A DNA stretch of 64,000 bases from Ceratopteris richardii (lineage: Eukaryota; Streptophyta; Polypodiopsida; Polypodiales; Pteridaceae): positions 65,000,836-65,064,835 of the forward strand of contig CM035435.1 in NCBI GenBank assembly GCA_020310875.1, written 5' to 3'. The notes under the pieces were generated by a model that did no database searches, was not told the origin of the DNA, and saw only the letters and a list, made by a program, of their open reading frames with translations. How positions within the stretch are numbered: the first letter of the stretch is position 1; the number at the start of each line of letters is the position of its first letter. The position numbers were made by a program, and so were the translations under genes. Below are positions 44,158 to 54,358 of this stretch, one piece after another.

Positions 44158-45447
44158 ATGGAAGCTGGTTCGGATGTATCTTTTGTTCTCCTTTTAAAAG
44201 CTTGTGCTAAACAACATGATCTAAACACAGGAAGCAAAATTCATGCTGAAATCCTTAAAAGAGGTTTGGTTTCGAAAAATATCTACATTGGCAGCGCCTT
44301 GATAAATTTATATGCAAAATGTGGCGTTCTTTCTAAGGCGCAAAGGATTCATGAGGAGTTTTCTTCAAGGAGCGTGGTCTCATGGAATGCTCTTCTTGCA
44401 GGTTATGCTCAACATGGACATGGCTTGAAAGCAATCGCTTGCCTTCAACAAATTCGAGAAGATGGATTGGTTCCCAATGACGTAACCTTTTCTTGTGCCT
44501 TGAAAGCTTGTGGAGCTGTACGGGCAGCTGAGAGAGGGAGAGAAATACATGCAGAGATTATTAGCCAAGGCTTGCTGGAGAAAAACATTATTCTTGGAAA
44601 TGCATTGATTGACTTGTATGCGAGATGTGGAATGCTTATCAAGGCACAACAAGTGTTTGACGAGCTATCATCCCGCAACGTTGTTTCCTGGAATGTGCTG
44701 ATCACAGGATACACTGAGAACAAACATGCCAAGAGAGCTCTAGAGTGTTATGAGTTAATGCAAGGTGAAGGTGTCTGTCCTAATGCAGTGACCTTTCTTT
44801 CCCTGCTAAAAGCCTGTGGTAGCTTTGGAGTGGCAGAAAAAGGCAGTGAAATCCACTCTGAGATTATTCGACAAAGGTTGCTTGAGAAGGATATTGAGCT
44901 TGGAAATGCATTGATAGATATGTATGCCAAATGTGGCGCCTTGGATAAAGCACAGAAAGTCTTTGATGAGCTTCCAGTTCGAGATCAAGTAGCCTGGACT
45001 GCATTACTTGCAGGATTCAGCCAACATGGCCAAGGGGACAAAGCTCTTCAATGCTTTGACAGAATGAAAGAGGAAGGTCTTTCCCCTGATCTTGTGAGCT
45101 TCCTTTGTGCTTTAAAAGCTTGTGGCAGCATAGGGGCTGCTGATAGGGGCAGCAAACTCCATGCTGAACTTGTTAGGGAGAGGCTTCTTGGAAATAATAA
45201 TGTGCTTGGAAATGCACTGGTATATATGTATGGAAAATGTGGTGTGCTTCAACAGGCACGAAAGGTTTTTGATGATCTGGCAGTTCAAGATGCGATTTCA
45301 TGGACGTCCCTTATTGCAGGTTACTGTCAGCATGGATGTAATGAGAAAGCAGAGAACTGGTTTGTGCGCATGGAAAATGAAGGTTGCCATCCTGATTCTG
45401 TGACATTTGCCTGCATAATGAAAGCATGTCATACTGCACGTTCCTGA
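44158..45447 (+). CDS. PLS-class pentatricopeptide-repeat protein, truncated form
   Basis: A 429-residue protein made only of PPR motifs in the P-L-S order. It starts within an L motif (FVLLLKACAKQHDL), goes through S (GSALINLYAKCGVL), then three full triplets of about 101 residues. P motifs begin near residues 73, 174, 275 and 376 (VSWNALLAGYAQHG, VSWNVLITGYTENK, VAWTALLAGFSQHG, ISWTSLIAGYCQHG). It stops 13 residues into the next L motif. PLS proteins bind organelle RNA, one repeat per base, and many guide C-to-U editing through a C-terminal E/DYW domain, which is absent here. No transit peptide is visible at the N-terminus. The first ATG in frame is 44158; two TGA codons in a row end the frame. 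It may be a 3'- and 5'-truncated paralogue, or have an upstream exon I cannot see. Repeat style suggests a fern. Confidence 0.85.
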   Translation: MEAGSDVSFVLLLKACAKQHDLNTGSKIHAEILKRGLVSKNIYIGSALINLYAKCGVLSKAQRIHEEFSSRSVVSWNALLAGYAQHGHGLKAIACLQQIREDGLVPNDVTFSCALKACGAVRAAERGREIHAEIISQGLLEKNIILGNALIDLYARCGMLIKAQQVFDELSSRNVVSWNVLITGYTENKHAKRALECYELMQGEGVCPNAVTFLSLLKACGSFGVAEKGSEIHSEIIRQRLLEKDIELGNALIDMYAKCGALDKAQKVFDELPVRDQVAWTALLAGFSQHGQGDKALQCFDRMKEEGLSPDLVSFLCALKACGSIGAADRGSKLHAELVRERLLGNNNVLGNALVYMYGKCGVLQQARKVFDDLAVQDAISWTSLIAGYCQHGCNEKAENWFVRMENEGCHPDSVTFACIMKACHTARS

Positions 45448-46838
45448 TGAGTACACCCATATATATACATTCGTGGCTAGCTCATTTCTAAATGCACCTT
45501 AAAGATAGAGTATGTACAGAGGAAAGTATACAAATATAATCCCAAAATTGGAGATGGAGGACGAATTGGAAGAAGTTTTTCATTCCCATTTGTTTTTCAA
45601 TATTATGATGATTATTTCCTTCTTCATTAAAAAAAAAAAGAATTATATCACATATTTTTGAGGTTTCTCTGGAAGAGTCATTACATAGTTACTTCTGTTC
45701 ACAAACTTAATCTGAATAATCAGACCCCATCCTAGAATGACCAAATGGAGTCCAAATAAAATCTTAAATCCAAAAAGAAACACGAAACAGAGGATATGGC
45801 CAGGCAGACCACATTGGAGATCAGAAGATGGACTGGAAATTTTCTTACTACGAGCTTCTAAGTTGTGTCCTTTGTAGAAGCACTTGGACAATGATGGATT
45901 TCAGCTAAGTCAATGGTCAACCCCCTCCTGTATTCATCTCGTTGATCTTTTTGCTCTTGCATATTGCTTAAGAGTCAACTATAAGTCTAGACTCATTGAC
46001 AGCAGTTGCCTGGATCTTCCATCCCTTCCACAGGATGGTTTTAGAATACAGAAGGTACAATCTTTGACATGTTGGATATCACCTTGGCATAGCCTTCCAT
46101 TATGTTTTATGTGCCTTTGATTTACTGGGTGACTTCTTCTCTGAAACCATTTATCTTTGCCCTGAAGCCTTCTTATGTAGTAAAAATAGTATGTGGTCCT
46201 CCAGAACTCTAGGATCTTCTCACCTTCCTGAACAACATTTAGGCCTAGAGATTTTAGATCTGATAACACATGCATGCCTGCAAATGTACTTTTATGGGTA
46301 AATCTGTAAATACCATGAAGCAGGATTATGTGGATTTATATTGGCATGGGTTCAGTGTACTTGTGGATACTTTGCACTTCGGGACATGGGCCAAAATTTA
46401 TGCTCCTCTGAACGTCCATTTTCCTCATCTGATGATGATTATGAGATCTTGGGAAAAAGCTGATTATTCATTCATGTTAAGATGAAAGGCAAAGAACTAT
46501 TGAGAACCCTTTGAGCTTAGAATTCCTATACTAGATTTAATTAGTCAATACCCAAGTTGCACACTTTGGTCATGTAGCTTGCTAGTTCCTTAAGGAGGGG
46601 TTGGTTTCATTTTCTGTTTTCTTGATCTGCAGCATGAGTGGCTTCCTTTTTTTGGCTGTGAGAACGGTTTTTTTCCCCTTTAAAGGGAAGTTTGATCTTA
46701 CAATCTATGTCTCCCAAGGGGTGAATCAACTGAAATTGTGGCTGGACAATGAAGGGCATAGTACTCATGGGACCCTCCATAATGCACACAGTAAGGGGTT
46801 GAACATGTAGCACCTACTAGTAATGAACAGAGCCCGAA
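45448..46838. other. no recognised gene
   Basis: Downstream of the PPR stop. Short open stretches (45884-46120 plus, 45979-46275 minus) carry no motif I recognise. It could include 3' untranslated sequence of the PPR gene. No repeat family assigned. Confidence 0.4.
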
Positions 46839-46988
46839 GGCTTGCTGAGGATAGGAACTGGGAAAGGATGGCCCTAAGGCTAGATGAGGAAACTGGTTTG
46901 AACTGGGAAAGGATGGGAAAGGCTTGCCGAGGATAGGAACTGGGAAAGGATGGCCCTAAGTCTAGATGAGGAAACTGGTTGGAACTGA
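46839..46988. repeat. 82-bp tandem duplication
   Basis: GGCTTGCTGAGGATAGGAAC (from 46839) recurs as GGCTTGCCGAGGATAGGAAC (from 46921), and both continue with GGCCCTAAGNCTAGATGAGG in register. Few differences, so fairly recent. A shorter internal GGGAAAGGATGG repeat also occurs. Confidence 0.93.
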
Positions 46989-47892
46989 TGAAGCATTGCC
47001 ACAGCAAACAAGACCCCTAGAGTTAAACGGTGCAGAAGTGGCTGCTCAGCCCATTGTAACTTCTGGCCTCTAGGGGATACAAATTTTGGCTAAGCACAGT
47101 TCTTTTGGTCTTCTGAGGATACAAATTTTTATGGTCGAGCACAGTTCTCGTTTTATTTGTTGTAACTTGTGATGCTCAAATCTAGGATATGAAGCATAAT
47201 TTCTGGAAGTGTTGGCATATCAAAGGGTGGTAAAAAGGCATCTCATGTTCTTAAGAAGATAATTACGTATCTTCTGGTTCTTTTCTTCCAATTGTGATTG
47301 GCCACAATAGCATAGCTTTTGTCCTTTCAAATTTTATGCTTCCATTCTTATTGTGCTTGACATGATGGTGACTCTGAAGACTCAAGTGCCTCATTGAGAG
47401 TCCCAATTGTTGATAAAAGGAATCCAATGGATGGGTTTTCCATTGGCAATGTGCCCAAGCCTCTACGCTTTTTTCATGTTCTAATTGTTGATGTGTATCC
47501 ATTTCAAGTTTGAATTGAGTGTGAATGTCATTAGTTATAATGATTATTCAAGTGTGTAAACGTAGTTTAAATCTCGTAGCATGCATATTTAGACTTCCAA
47601 TGAGTAAACCTTCATTCCAAACCACTCACACACTGCAATAAAAAATCTTTTGGCCCGTGCCAATCCTCATCATGCTACCTTTGGAAGTGCCTTAATGGAT
47701 AGTCCCTTGTTGAACACGAGCACCATCCCAGGAAAGTGTTTCAAGTGCATCACGACCAGAGAAAAGAATAAGGGAGAATTTTAGCCCGATGGCGAACATT
47801 CATTGCAAAGAAAGTCTGTGGTTGGTGGAAGTATAGGCTAGAAGCAGCTCTCTGTGAAAACGATTCCTAAGGATTCCTAATTGCACCGAGCG

Positions 47893-47896
<4 letters not shown>
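46989..47896. other. no recognised gene
   Basis: No conserved domain on either strand. A minus-strand open stretch at 47263-47502 has no family I recognise. Confidence 0.4.

Positions 47897-47982
<86 letters not shown>
47897..47982. repeat. (CA)n microsatellite
   Basis: About 42 uninterrupted CA units. Confidence 0.98.
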
Positions 47983-47985
<3 letters not shown>

Positions 47986-48313
47986 TCTTTCTGTAACGTG
48001 TTTACACCTGTAAACACTCAAACTTGCAAAAAGGCATCCAAAAATAATAAGATATGGGGAATTATGTTCGGATCACGTACAATTATGAATTAAAAATTTA
48101 TCTCATTATGTTGCCACAAAAATCTGCATTGTGTACATAATTGTCAGGTAATTTAAATGAGAACCATTATTCGTTTGATCATGTAATTGTATGAATGAGA
48201 GGAAGGGTCAATATGAAGCAACAGAGCCGATGAGTCTTCTCAACATACTGGTACAGGCCAGACGGAATGTGGTTTTAATTTATTTGATTTGGCTGATATC
48301 TTTCATTGTGCAG

Positions 48314-48423
48314 TGAAAGAAGGTTCAGAAAAACCTACAAGGCCCATCATAGATCGTGTTTTTAGTTACTTTTCTGGAATTGTCATTCCAAGAGCTATAC
48401 GCTGCTGTCCTCCTGGCTTAAAA
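48314..48423 (+). CDS. possible exon of an unknown gene (first of two)
   Basis: A 110-bp candidate exon between an acceptor-like CATTGTGCAG (ending 48313) and a donor-like AAAA|GTAGGC (48424). With the first two bases completing a codon, it reads KEGSEKPTRPIIDRVFSYF, then SGIVIPRAIRCCPPGLK, ending in phase 0. The reading looks protein-like (no low complexity, varied residues) but I cannot name a family. The next candidate exon (48784) starts in phase 0, so the two join in frame. Without a third exon or transcript data this is a guess, possibly a relic of a gene broken by nearby elements. Confidence 0.3.
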
Positions 48424-48783
48424 GTAGGCCAACTTTAATATTGTACTCATTGGTACCTGAACTTCTTTTGTCTTATAATTGTGGGGTAATTTGAAGCAAT
48501 AAACAGTCCAGTGCATTTTTAGGGACCTGGAGTCATACATAGCTTTGTCGGTTATTGGAATGTTAATCTACTACATGCCTTAGTTTTTGTGGTTTTCATT
48601 GTTACATTTGCACCTATATTACCTGTGAACTGCATTGAAACATTTCTCTTCAGTTAATGCTGATTTGTTGAATTACCCATTCAGGGTGCTTTCAATTATG
48701 TGTGTGTGATTATAGCTATACAAGAATCATCTGTTTTGAATGTTGCTATTCTTATGGCAACGATGTAAACAAGCATTTTCCAG

Positions 48784-48838
48784 GGCCTCACTAAGATCTA
48801 CCAACACCAACATGAGAGAGGTCTTGGATATGCTGAAG
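48784..48838 (+). CDS. possible exon of an unknown gene (second of two)
   Basis: A 55-bp candidate exon between acceptor-like ATTTTCCAG (ending 48783) and donor-like GAAG|GTCAAT (48839). It reads GLTKIYQHQHERGLGYAE in phase 0 and ends in phase 1. It pairs in frame with 48314-48423 across a 360-bp candidate intron. No family recognised. Confidence 0.28.
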
Positions 48839-49790
48839 GTCAATGCATTTTGAATCTCAATAGTTAATACTAAAGGTGGCCACGTACCTAGCAATAGAAT
48901 CACACATAAACATTGCTTTGAATAGCTTGTTTAAAATGCTTATTCAAGAGGGGAGACCTAAAAGGAGGACCTAGATGGTTTGCAAGGGGGGGAGTAGAAC
49001 ATTTCTTATGTTCTATATGCTATCAAATCTGTTCTCAACTTTCACCATACAAGCTACTTCAATCTGTCATTGTAAATTTTGCCTATCTGACCTAACTCCA
49101 TTTTCAGTTTTTGTAAGTTTTTTTCTTTGTGTTTGTACTGAATGTGGGGCCGATCCTTGTGATTCCATGGGAGATGTAATATTGTGTTATAGTCAATTTT
49201 GTCATCCTTGTTATAGAATGCAATTCAGTAATAGTAAATGAAATAAGCTGTGCATAATCAGCCTCCATATTTACCTGTAGTAGGAAGTACATGCACTACC
49301 CAGCTTCCACAAATTATGTGCATATAATAGTCTGCAGCTTTCAAATTATGCTAATCAATATTTAGCTGTAACATTAGATACATTCACTCCAGCTTACATA
49401 AATTATGTGCATATATTAGTCTCCAGCTTTCAAATTACAGCTAATCAATATTTAGCTGTAACATTAGATATGTTCACTCCAGCTTACTCAAAGTAATTTC
49501 TAGTTTATGGTCTTCAACTTTTGAATTATGCTGATCACTAGAAAATTGTAACATCATGTGATAAACTACTTAGCACACAGGAGAAATGACCTCTGACATT
49601 TGTTCAGCTATTCTTGGACTCAGGGTAACACCTGGAGTTAATTGGAATCCACATATGCATGTGCAACCTCCACCATTGCTTTAGCAACCACAACCTGACT
49701 CTAATTGCAGTCTACTCATGTTCGGTTTATCTAGCCACTTGAATTGAGTCTCTATGTACTCGAATTAACTCAAGTTGACTTGAGTGGATG
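48839..49790. other. no recognised gene; imperfect duplication inside
   Basis: A segment of roughly 74 bp is repeated in tandem at about 49305-49450 (AAATTATGTGCATATA, AGCTTTCAAATTA, GCTAATCAATATTTAGCTGT, AACATTAGATA in the same order twice, with a weaker third trace near 49510). Nothing else recognised. Confidence 0.55.
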
Positions 49791-49834
49791 CTTCTAAAGG
49801 CTTTAGAGAGTCTTGACAAAACACTATCTACAGT

Positions 49835-49900
49835 GCACTCATGGGGATTGAACCCAAGTCTTCCTCTTTCCCATCCATGATACTTAACCATTATCCCTCC
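49835..49900 (-). mobile_element. tRNA-derived SINE-like head (minus)
   Basis: Minus-strand GATAATGGTTAAGTATC (about 49880-49897) resembles an A box, and GGTTCAATCCC (49844-49854) resembles a B box, about 38 bp apart. GGGATAATGGTTAAG is like the head of plant SINEs. The body would run left to about 49600; no poly(T)/poly(A) end or target copy was found, so only the head is called. Confidence 0.5.
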
Positions 49901-49904
49901 TTCA

Positions 49905-51450
49905 AGAACATTTTCATCCTCGAAAATATGCTTCAAATTATAACTAAAAATAATAGCATTTCCCCAAGCCCATGGTCCAAATTGAGGAACATGGCGGTCA
50001 TCTCTCAAATTTGCCTCTTTAATATGAAGGGGATTGTATCCCGCACTGGATCTCAAAGGAGGGGAATCTGTATGTGGTTTAATCCTTGCCAAAATCATCA
50101 TAAGCTAAATCCTTGCCAAAATCATCATAAGCACCATATAACTTTGCAGTGGATAGGCTTACAAAGTGCAAAGTATGGAAATAGCGATAAAGGTGGATTA
50201 GAAAACATCCCTACCTGATTCATTAATTCCTTGTCTTATCTAGGAATGTAGTGAAAAGGATTGGCTTTTAACTATCCTTGATCAAATTGCTATTCTTGGT
50301 CTAATTTTGGGCACCACTTGTGCATAGAGTTAGCAAAACATGTGGATTCTTTAACAATTTCAAAACTTTGAGATCGCTTTTCAAATTCATTTGAATTTGA
50401 TTTGGATGAATGAAGTTTTACTAGGGTTTACCAAAACATTGGGCTTAGATGTTTTTACTATGTTCCACTTTTAATTAACATCCACATACCATTTACCTGA
50501 ATAGAGGAATATTGTGTCAAATGGGGCTTTTGAAGTCTTAGGTGGAATGTAGGAAAGGAGTGTTCCCTTCACTTTTTGGTCAATCTAACTTTAATTGAAC
50601 CAAAGCAAATCCTAAATGAATTTTCTAGAATCTTTTAACTATTCAACTTAGAACACTTTCTCAAAAACTTGAAATCAAGCATGAGCATTCATCATCATTA
50701 AGTATGGCATCCCATACCACAATATCCACTTTGATGCAAATGCAAAATTTGATGTGTCAGATCACCAAGCTCATATTTACACCATCGTGGAGTGACTTCC
50801 ACTTTAACTTAATTTTTTTTTGAGTTCAAATCTTCGTACTGTAAACTAAACACTCTAAGTTTCTAATAACATGAGCCTTTTTGCAACAAAACACCTTGCT
50901 CCAAGATTGAACTCTTCCTTTGATGCTTTAAAATATCTCGTACAAGATTACTAAGATCCTTCCAGTAGAAAACTCATGTTAATTTAAACCTTCAATTCCT
51001 TGCGTACCACTTGATCCTTTTAGTTTTTTTATATCTAATCTTGGGTAACTCTTTTCAGAGACTTTATCCTACTCGAGACTCTACATTTAAGAGGTAAAAC
51101 TTTTCTCCTCATGATAAATTCATGTGTATTGCCATTTCTTGGATAATCTTAATCTAAATATTTTTACTCTGACAAAATTAATTGTCTTTCCAATTGCAAT
51201 CACTCGGAGTCTTGTTCCAAGTCTGATCAATTACTTTTGATAAAATGATAGTGACAAAAATTTTAGTTTTTGTCTCAAGGGGAGATTCCGAGCTCTTTGT
51301 AGTGCGGCTAATCTTTTTGGATGGAGTCCCAATGCTCCTCTATACCTATCTCTATAGATATGCAAAAAATGTGTAAAAGAATTGAGAGTATGAGTTCACT
51401 CTATGTAAGTTTCACAAATGGGCAATTTCAATACAGTTTGTGGTTGAGTA
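49905..51450. other. no recognised gene
   Basis: Contains a short tandem duplication of about 26 bp (TAATCCTTGCCAAAATCATC, 50079-50131). No conserved coding motif seen. The right end (from about 51290) may belong to the LTR of the copia remnant that follows. Confidence 0.4.
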
Positions 51451-51543
51451 GAGCACTGTATGTTTCATAAAAAAAAACATATACGAGAGTGTTCGACGAC
51501 CATTTTGCCTTTCAGATAGACACTAATGATAACAATCCACAAC
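51300..51543 (-). repeat. 3' LTR of a copia remnant, copy 1 (left edge unsure)
   Basis: On the minus strand it starts TGTTGTGGATTGTTATC after a purine-rich AGTGGGAGAT. It is homologous to the LTR at 52010-52260 (TTAGTGTCYATSTGAAAGGC on the minus strand). The left edge is not fixed. Confidence 0.6.
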
Positions 51544-52009
51544 AATCTCCCACTTAAGGCCAATATGACTGATATAACCAAGGAAGAAAAATAAAGATGA
51601 CAAAGAATATTCGACTATGAGTATATGATATATACCTCCCACCTCATGGGCATGTTACACAGTGTACAAAGGACTTTGCAAAACAACATTATGTGATCAC
51701 CATCAAGTGAGGACACTGTCTAAAGCTATCATGTGGTAGAACCTTTTGTCAAAGCTTCTGCTTCAATTTCTTGAGTATGAACCTTCTAAAGTAAAATGCC
51801 CTCAATGGCAAAGAAATCTTGAATAAAGGATTCTTAGCCAATGCAATAGCACTATGACTATCATTGAGTAAACAAGATACATGATGAGGTATGCCCATAT
51901 CACATGCCAATTTAGAAAACCACAATGCTTTCTATATGCCTCACTAGCTGCAACATACTCTGCTATTGTAGTGGAAACAATTTTATATTCTTTAAGGTGG
52001 GACATGAAG
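51544..52009 (-). pseudogene. copia RNase H 3' part, copy 1
   Basis: Minus-strand KIVSTTIAEYVAASEAYRKH matches the RNase H block CTIVSTTKAEYAAISEACKEE of copy 2 at 52743-52660. Sequence up to the polypurine tract follows in the same order. It starts abruptly at about 52009, where the LTR of copy 2 begins. Confidence 0.78.
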
Positions 52010-52260
52010 TGGTGCAATCGGGATGTACCACGGTGGATTCCCCTTCACGTGAGCTTCACGACGATACGCTCGCATGGGACATGCAACATACATAGAAACC
52101 ACATAGTACATGTAGAGAAGGAACACATATTTCCTAGGTTTTACAAATGCAGTTGAACATAACGTCCGTGGACGACCAAGTCACTATATGTTTTATTACA
52201 GAACATATACAAAAGTGTCTGATGGTCATTTTGCCTTTCACATGGACACTAACGGTAACA
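52010..52260 (-). repeat. 3' LTR of a copia remnant, copy 2
   Basis: Minus-strand TGTTACCGTTAGTGTCC...CCGATTGCACCA, about 251 bp, after the purine tract TAGTGGAGAT (52261-52270). Confidence 0.65.
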
Positions 52261-52857
52261 ATCTCCACTAAAGGCAAATATGGTCAAAGTGATTAGGGGA
52301 GAAAAATAAAAAATACGCGAGTGAAAGATACCTCCTTGATGGGCATGTTATAGTGTGTACAAATAACTGTGCAAGATTAGGAATCAAGTAATCCCCATCA
52401 AGTGGAAACAACTGCGAAAGCTATCTTGTGGTAGAGCTTTAGTCAAAGCATATGCAACATTATCTAGAGTATTAACCTTCTCAAGAATGATGCACCCAGT
52501 GGTTAAGTTGTCTCTAATGAAGTGATACCTCACCTCAATGTGCTTAGTCTTTGCATGATAAACTAGATTCTTAGCCAAAGCAATGACACTCTGACTATCA
52601 CTAAGCAAATGAGGTACATGTAGAGGTAGACCCATATCACAAGAAAGACTAGAAAGCCACAATTCTTCTTTACATGCCTCACTTATTGCAGCATACTCTG
52701 CTTTTGTAGTGGAAACAATTGTACACTCTTGAAGATGAAATCTCCAAGAGATAGCACTTGAAGCAAAGGGAAAAATGTACCCTGATCTAGACTTTCGATT
52801 GTCTATACAACCCACATAATCCAAAAAATCCCTATTTAGTCTCGTTTCAAAGTTGAC
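52261..52857 (-). pseudogene. copia RNase H, copy 2
   Basis: Minus-strand FETRLNRDFLDYVGCIDNRK, SRSGYIFPFASSAISWRFHL, TTKAEYAAISEACKEELWL, LSDSQSVIALAKN, KHIEVRYHFIRDNL and ALTKALPQDSFRSCF form an almost full copia RNase H in one open stretch (52384-52863). The first acidic block reads RDFLDYVG in place of DxDWAG. The element is truncated at about 52857, directly beside the stop of the unknown gene to its right. Confidence 0.85.
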
Positions 52858-52859
52858 GA

Positions 52860-53201
52860 TCAATGTTCCTCAGGAGGTGAGTCAGGCTCCACTTCTGACA
52901 CCTCATCATCACTTTGGATTACTAGCAGATCGGCACAATCCCAACAAATGTTGTTTTCCTCATTGGGCAGTTCTTGAGTGGAGTTAAAATAATAATATCT
53001 ACCCTCGGTGCATCCCGCACATTCAAGCAAATATATCTTGAATTGTGATGAATAAAAGCTAATACCTAGGTCTTGGTTTAGAAAGCTTACCAACCAACAA
53101 GCTTCCTCTATGTCATACTCTGTCTCCAAGCTCTCAACGTCTATGTCCATATTGGCTAGTGCTTGGCCTGAAAAGTATACCACGAGGCTGTACAAGTACA
53201 T
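52860..53201 (-). CDS. unknown acidic protein or terminal exon with Cys4 zinc-ribbon-like motif
   Basis: A 113-codon open stretch, minus strand. Its core reads DIDVESLETEYDIEEACWLV, LNQDLGISFYSSQFKIYLLE, CAGCTEGRYYYF and ENNICWDCADLLVIQSDDEV, ending in an acidic, proline-containing tail. The four cysteines (CAGC, then CWDC 20 residues later) would suit a zinc ribbon. An acceptor-like TATACTTTTCAG lies inside the frame upstream of GCCAAGC (about 53170), so this may be a last exon and not a separate gene. It sits about 160 bp downstream of the frame at 53358-53771. The stop codon abuts a copia remnant. No family recognised. Confidence 0.38.
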   Translation of the reverse strand: MYLYSLVVYFSGQALANMDIDVESLETEYDIEEACWLVSFLNQDLGISFYSSQFKIYLLECAGCTEGRYYYFNSTQELPNEENNICWDCADLLVIQSDDEVSEVEPDSPPEEH

Positions 53202-53357
53202 TTGGGTTATGTAATCAGCCGCCTGTCACCTAATTCCTAATAATCTTGTGTAAAAACACATTTGATTTATTAGTTAACATCTAATATTATTCTGTCTAGT
53301 AATTTTAATAGTCTCAACCAATAGGAGGAAATTTTTACAACAAAAAAGAGTATATCA

Positions 53358-54036
53358 TTATTGATCCGTTTCATCCACAAGCCCCACATATTCTACGAGG
53401 TCGTCCAGATAGAAGGGAAGAATCTCATAATATTCTTCCATCTCCATGTGTCCAATGGTCCTCTCTGAATCTCTTCCTGCAACCTCCTCAGCCAACCCCT
53501 GTAATTGCCACCAACTACCAAAACTCGACCCCCAATTTTGTGGTAGTGTTTTTTCCAAGTATTCTTGTTTCACCCTTTCAAGTATCGTTCCTCCACTATC
53601 AATTCGAATGTCACCAAGTGATGGACTCACAATATCGACTACACAAATCTGTGTTTTTGTATCTACCATCATTGCCCGTACACAACTTGTCCGTGCTAGA
53701 TTTGCCACTCTCTGTGTAATTGCTTTTGGTTCTCTCAATGGAAGCCTCTTTATTTGTGTATCTATCATCATTAGTAGTATCCACCCTTTCCCTGCTTAAT
53801 TTTTCCTTCTCCCTTTGGTTGCTTTTACGCCTTTCACCACTCCTGTTATCGTATGCTTCTCTTGTATCAACAACTAGCTGTCCATCTTGCCTTCCCGCTT
53901 TCTTTGTATGATATCCTCTATCATGAGCCTTAGAAGAATGACTCCTATCATCTGAAGGGTTTCTTCCCTTTATATGAAGATCATACAACTTTCTAATTGC
54001 CTTCTCTCTCCTTTGTATCTCCCTAGATGTATCCAT
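53358..54036 (-). CDS. unknown gene candidate, two overlapping frames
   Basis: Frame 1 (54036-53611) starts at ATG 54036 with MDTSREIQRREKAIRKLYDL and is rich in Arg, Lys, Asp and Ser (disordered). It holds a near-repeat TNDDRYTN / GNDGRYKN, which supports this frame as coding down to about 53670. Frame 2 (53771-53358) then looks protein-like: SPSLGDIRIDSGGTILERVK, LPQNWGSSFGSWWQLQGLAE and EYYEILPFYLDDLVEYVGL, ending DETDQ. Going from frame 1 to frame 2 needs a +1 shift near 53640: a mutation, a short intron (a GTGAGT donor-like site lies there) or, less likely, programmed shifting. No family recognised; neighbour 52860-53201 may belong to it. Confidence 0.4.
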
Positions 54037-54186
54037 CTATAGGTGTGTGTGATTTCATATTTTCATAGATAGGTGCTTTGAAATATGAATAGCTAAATAT
54101 ATTTACTTATCTAAATGCCATATCATATTTAAAAGCACTAGACTGATATGAAAATGGTTATTTAGATCTCTACCTCTCCACCTACC

Positions 54187-54202
54187 CTCTCTCTCTCTCT
54201 TG

Positions 54203-54235
<33 letters not shown>

Positions 54236-54243
54236 CCTTTCTC

Positions 54244-54290
<47 letters not shown>

Positions 54291-54300
54291 GTTATCTCTC
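54187..54300. repeat. (CT)n microsatellite
   Basis: About 110 bp of CT units with a few breaks. Confidence 0.97.
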
Positions 54301-54358
54301 TCAAAGACAAAAATATATGTGGGCATAGAGATATAACGTGTACTCATTATGGGGCTAT

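Noticed and set aside
47800..48093. Open frames with poly(Cys-Val) or poly(Thr-His)
   Set aside because: By-product of the (CA)n tract at 47897-47982.
49727..50101. 124-codon minus-strand frame
   Set aside because: It overlaps the SINE-like head and a short tandem duplication, has no domain I recognise, and uses no typical coding context.
54162..54347. Glu-Arg-rich minus-strand open frame
   Set aside because: Translation of the (CT)n tract.
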